Of a stretch of DNA of 7,080 nt, positions 5,378 to 7,080 are shown piece by piece (the first letter of the stretch is position 1; each line of letters starts with the position of its first letter). Origin of the DNA: Candidatus Uhrbacteria bacterium (GTDB taxonomy: Bacteria; Patescibacteriota; Patescibacteriia; UBA9934; GWF2-40-263); assembly GCA_003511125.1 (NCBI GenBank), contig DOJV01000036.1:1-7080 (forward strand). The letters run 5' to 3'. The position numbers were made by a program, and so were the translations under genes. A model generated the notes under the pieces. That model did not search any database, had not been told where the DNA came from, and saw only the letters and a program-made list of their open reading frames with translations.

Positions 5378-5583
5378 CCCCTTAAAAACGCCTTAAATTT
5401 CCAGATTTTTTTAAGACAATAAAATTGATGCCTTTTGTTGTGGCCAGAAAATTGCTAACTTTAGCGGTCTGAGCATCATAATATTGAATAATTTATAGAA
5501 TTTGGAAAGTAGATTTGAGCGTTTTCTAGAAACTTCGATTCAGTACAACATTTATTTTTTTTACTTCCTTTATATTATGACAA

Positions 5584-5613
5584 AAAAACTCGTCTTTGAC
5601 AAGATGGGTTTTT
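5584..5613 (+). terminator. Terminator-like hairpin on the plus strand
   Basis: As plus-strand RNA, AAAAACUCGUCUU pairs with AAGAUGGGUUUUU over 13 positions with two G-U wobbles and a UGAC loop. On the minus strand the wobbles become A-C mismatches, so the plus orientation is favoured. No plus-strand gene precedes it, so it may end an unannotated small RNA or antisense transcript, or be a chance fold. Confidence 0.4.
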
Positions 5614-5705
5614 GTTGGGAAAAACCGGGGTTATTAAATTTTCAAATTGCGGTTGGAGTTTTTAAAGAATTGCTCCATGATTAGAAAATTATATAATTTA
5701 TAATT

Positions 5706-5736
5706 ATCAGCCAAAGGCTGATCTGCCCGAGGCGGA
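5706..5736 (-). terminator. Double hairpin downstream of truB, repeat-like
   Basis: Two hairpins stand side by side: ATCAGCC-AAA-GGCTGAT (5706-5722), and CTGCC-CGA-GGCGG (5723-5735), the latter with one wobble. On the minus strand they follow the truB stop within 8 bases and lead into AT-rich DNA with only a weak T-run. They may act as a transcript end or 3' stabiliser. The GC-rich back-to-back form resembles dispersed palindromic repeats of candidate phyla genomes; that resemblance is from memory. Confidence 0.5.
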
Positions 5737-5743
5737 GAACATT

Positions 5744-6406
5744 TTAAAAGGTTTCAGCATTTTCCACTCGGTATTCGCCGATAGCAGTGCGTCGGAGCTC
5801 GGAAACATAGCCGCCGGTGCCAAGGGCTCGGCCAAGGTCGCGGGCCAAGGCGCGGATATAGGTGCCGGAGGAACATTTTATTTTGACACGGACGGTGATC
5901 GTGGGGGCGAATGGCCATTCGCCCCCACGATCGTGGCCATCGTCATCGCCCACCATTTCATATTTATAAATCGTTACTGTTCGCGGTTCGGCTATGAGCG
6001 GTTTGCCGGCGCGGGCGGCTTCGTACATTTTTTGGCCTTTGATTTTGATGGCCGAGTAGGCTGGTGGAACTTGTTGAATTTCGCCGAGAAATTTTTGTAT
6101 AGCGGTTTTGATTTTTTCTTTGGTCAAATTCTTGGGCAAGGGAACCAGTGTTATTTTTCCGGTTGAGTCGTCGGTATCGCTTTCGCCACCCAAAACAAAA
6201 GTCGCTTCATAATCTTTATCCATGCCCAAAAAAGTTCCGAGTTCCCGAGTCGATTCGCGACCAACACCAATAATTAAAAGCCCACTGGCAAATGGGTCGA
6301 GTGTTCCGGCATGACCAACACGTCGCTCGCCGGTTTTGCGGCGAACCCGGTCAACAATGTCGTGCGAAGTCGGGCCGACGGGTTTGTCGATAAGGAGGAA
6401 TGGCAT
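5744..6406 (-). CDS. truB: tRNA pseudouridine(55) synthase TruB, short form with an in-frame palindromic insertion
   Basis: TruB converts uridine 55 of the tRNA T-loop to pseudouridine. The 220-residue reading begins MPFLLIDKPVGPTSHDIV, the usual family start; an upstream TTG (6418) would add only four residues and is less likely. GHAGTLDPFASG carries the catalytic aspartate D37. Further landmarks are DYEA (Y66), PPAYSAIKIKG (114-124) and CSSGTYIRALARDLG (178-192). The protein ends at AIGEYRVENAETF, so the C-terminal domain of the 314-residue E. coli enzyme is absent. Residues 159-170 (DRGGEWPFAPTI) are encoded by a perfect 36-base palindrome and fall between the VTIYKYEMV and VRVKIKC strands, where family members have a short variable loop. 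The frame is kept, so the enzyme is probably active. No Shine-Dalgarno is visible; a TTATAT about 14 bases upstream suggests a very short leader. Confidence 0.93.
   Translation of the reverse strand: MPFLLIDKPVGPTSHDIVDRVRRKTGERRVGHAGTLDPFASGLLIIGVGRESTRELGTFLGMDKDYEATFVLGGESDTDDSTGKITLVPLPKNLTKEKIKTAIQKFLGEIQQVPPAYSAIKIKGQKMYEAARAGKPLIAEPRTVTIYKYEMVGDDDGHDRGGEWPFAPTITVRVKIKCSSGTYIRALARDLGRALGTGGYVSELRRTAIGEYRVENAETF
5897..5932. repeat. Perfect 36-base palindrome inside truB
   Basis: Each arm reads GATCGTGGGGGCGAATGG to the centre and the second half is its exact reverse complement, without a mismatch. It is 12 codons long and keeps the truB frame. The left arm shares 16 identical bases with 826-841 in front of ymdB. 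Length, symmetry and a second copy point to an inserted palindromic element rather than ordinary coding sequence. A partly overlapping 12-base palindrome (CCACGATCGTGG, 5925-5936) marks its right end. Confidence 0.85.
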
Positions 6407-6463
6407 AATTTGTAACAAATATAACAGTTTTTTTGGTTTTTAGGAATTTTTGAGCTATATCCA

Positions 6464-6492
6464 TTGACTTTTTTCGTAAAATAGGCGAATAT
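6464..6492 (+). promoter_or_regulatory. Sigma70-type promoter for the 6622 gene
   Basis: TTGACT (6464-6469) and GAATAT (6487-6492) are 17 bases apart. The -35 is good and the -10 modest. It lies in the 215-base gap between truB and the plus-strand gene and would give a leader of about 120 bases. Confidence 0.5.
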
Positions 6493-6621
6493 TTACCGTG
6501 GTCCAAGTTGGGACACAACCGTGTGCGAGCGGTTTCTCGCGCCATAACCGACCATCCGTGAATTCTGCGCGTTTTTTGCCAATGAAACCACGGCAGATGA
6601 ATCGGTTGGGTTGGAGGAAAG
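6493..6621 (+). promoter_or_regulatory. GC-rich, foldable 5' leader of the 6622 gene
   Basis: The leader holds local hairpins GTTG-GGACA-CAAC (6507-6519) and GTGCGAG-CGGTTT-CTCGCGC (6523-6542), plus two long-range complementary pairs: CCGTGGT (6496-6502) with ACCACGG (6587-6593), and AACCGA (6546-6551) with TCGGTT (6602-6607). The long-range pairs cross, so they would be alternatives or a pseudoknot, the second reaching close to the ribosome-binding site. I cannot assign it to a known riboswitch class. Confidence 0.35.
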
Positions 6622-7080
6622 ATGGAACGGATCACTGATGGACAGCTCATCGAACTCATCAAGCGTCGCAACCTCAAACCGGAGGACCCACTCTTCGTGA
6701 GTCGGCCGGCCCAACAATTCGTTTTCGACCGCGCCATCCTGGCCGCGCGTCTCCAACAGGCCATGGTCGCCGGAGAGCTGAACGACGAACAGCTCACCGA
6801 CCTCCTCGCCGGCCGTCTTGTCCGCCGAGATGTGCCGATCACCGTGCCCGACCCCATCCCGACCGTGTCGACTCGCCTCATCAAGGTCGGCATCGCCAAC
6901 CTGGTCGGCGCCCTCATTGCAGCCGGCGTGCACGAGCACGCCAAGTGGCCGGACAACGGTCGTCGCGGCATGAGTGCCGAGGCCTACATCGCCCACTGGC
7001 CAGACAGTGTGACCTACCCTGTGGGATACGCCGAGCGCTACCCACACATCCTCCTGGTAGCTGTGAATTACGAAACTAAA
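6622..7080 (+). CDS. GC-rich gene of unknown function, cut by the window edge
   Basis: An open frame of 153 codons without a stop runs to the last base, so the C-terminus is missing. ATG at 6622 follows GGAGGAAAG, a strong though closely spaced Shine-Dalgarno. Strong preference for CTC, ATC, GCC and GAC codons supports this strand over the open frames on the other one. The protein has no signal peptide. Residues 1-75 look helical and charged (ITDGQLIELIKRRNLKPED, then LNDEQLTDLLAGRLVRRD). The two L-x-D-x-Q-L-x-x-L-like segments may be an internal repeat, and a hydrophobic stretch VGIANLVGALIAAGV lies at about 90-104. Later residues contain several aromatic and histidine residues. There are no cysteines so far. 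I do not recognise the family. Base composition differs sharply from neighbouring truB and matches the exported-protein genes near the left end. Confidence 0.75.
   Translation, partial: MERITDGQLIELIKRRNLKPEDPLFVSRPAQQFVFDRAILAARLQQAMVAGELNDEQLTDLLAGRLVRRDVPITVPDPIPTVSTRLIKVGIANLVGALIAAGVHEHAKWPDNGRRGMSAEAYIAHWPDSVTYPVGYAERYPHILLVAVNYETK

Larger units (their letters stand above)
5353..5743. other. 391-base AT-rich gap between rny and truB
   Basis: No convincing gene lies here. It contains the rny leader palindrome (5358-5377), a plus-oriented terminator-like hairpin (5584-5613), and the double hairpin after truB (5706-5736). A 35-codon ATG frame on the plus strand (5577-5684) has no Shine-Dalgarno and overlaps the hairpin. 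The rny promoter should lie in this gap but no clear -35/-10 pair stands out. Confidence 0.6.

Noticed and set aside
5577..5684. 35-codon plus-strand frame in the rny-truB gap
   Set aside because: No Shine-Dalgarno, no recognisable motif, and it overlaps a terminator-like hairpin. A real leaderless peptide cannot be excluded, but the support is too thin.
6493..7047. Long open frames on the minus strand opposite the 6622 gene
   Set aside because: They are mirror frames of GC-rich coding DNA. They lack a Shine-Dalgarno and a recognisable domain, while the plus-strand frame has a promoter, a strong ribosome-binding site and consistent codon bias.

Overview
The window looks like a chromosomal segment from a small-genome bacterium of the Candidate Phyla Radiation (Patescibacteria, probably a Parcubacteria-type lineage). 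This is an inference. It rests on the mix of RNase Y, a YmdB-type phosphodiesterase, a short TruB and a TrmB-family regulator, on AT-rich core genes that mostly lack Shine-Dalgarno sites, and on standard stop codon use including TGA. No rRNA, tRNA, CRISPR array or transposase gene was seen.

Layout. From left to right: ymdB (minus, 28-822); two single-gene units on the minus strand that encode small exported proteins (954-1244 and 1363-1827), each with its own promoter, Shine-Dalgarno and intrinsic terminator; an orphan terminator (1901-1934) next to what looks like a decayed 3' end of a second rny gene (1982-2022); a two-gene minus-strand operon with a histidine-phosphatase-like protein and a 69-residue protein of unknown function (2144-2837); a divergent TrmB-family regulator (plus, 3006-3740); a bidirectional terminator; rny (minus, 3814-5352); a 391-base AT-rich gap with hairpins; truB (minus, 5744-6406) carrying a perfect 36-base palindrome in frame; and a GC-rich plus-strand gene with a structured leader that runs off the right edge (6622-7080).

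How it fits together. rny, ymdB and truB are RNA-metabolism housekeeping genes. In Firmicutes such as Bacillus subtilis rny and ymdB are neighbours. Here about 3 kb of accessory DNA separates them, and the rny-like 3' remnant at its middle suggests that part of it (about 2.0-3.8 kb) entered by duplication or by recombination at the rny 3' end. The TrmB-type regulator and the phosphatase operon share a 168-base intergenic region with a perfect TTGTCTA/TAGACAA inverted repeat over the likely regulator promoter, so they may form one regulatory unit.

The accessory genes at 954-1244, 1363-1827 and 6622-7080 differ from the core genes in GC-rich codon use, good -35/-10 boxes and strong Shine-Dalgarno sites. 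The two exported proteins share a C-x15-C-x2-A-L motif and have homologous 3' untranslated/terminator regions, which marks them as tandem diverged paralogues. I see no complete new defence or mobile system. The most interesting items are the in-frame palindromic element in truB with a second decayed copy before ymdB, the rny remnant, the exported paralogue pair, and the palindrome covering the rny ribosome-binding region.
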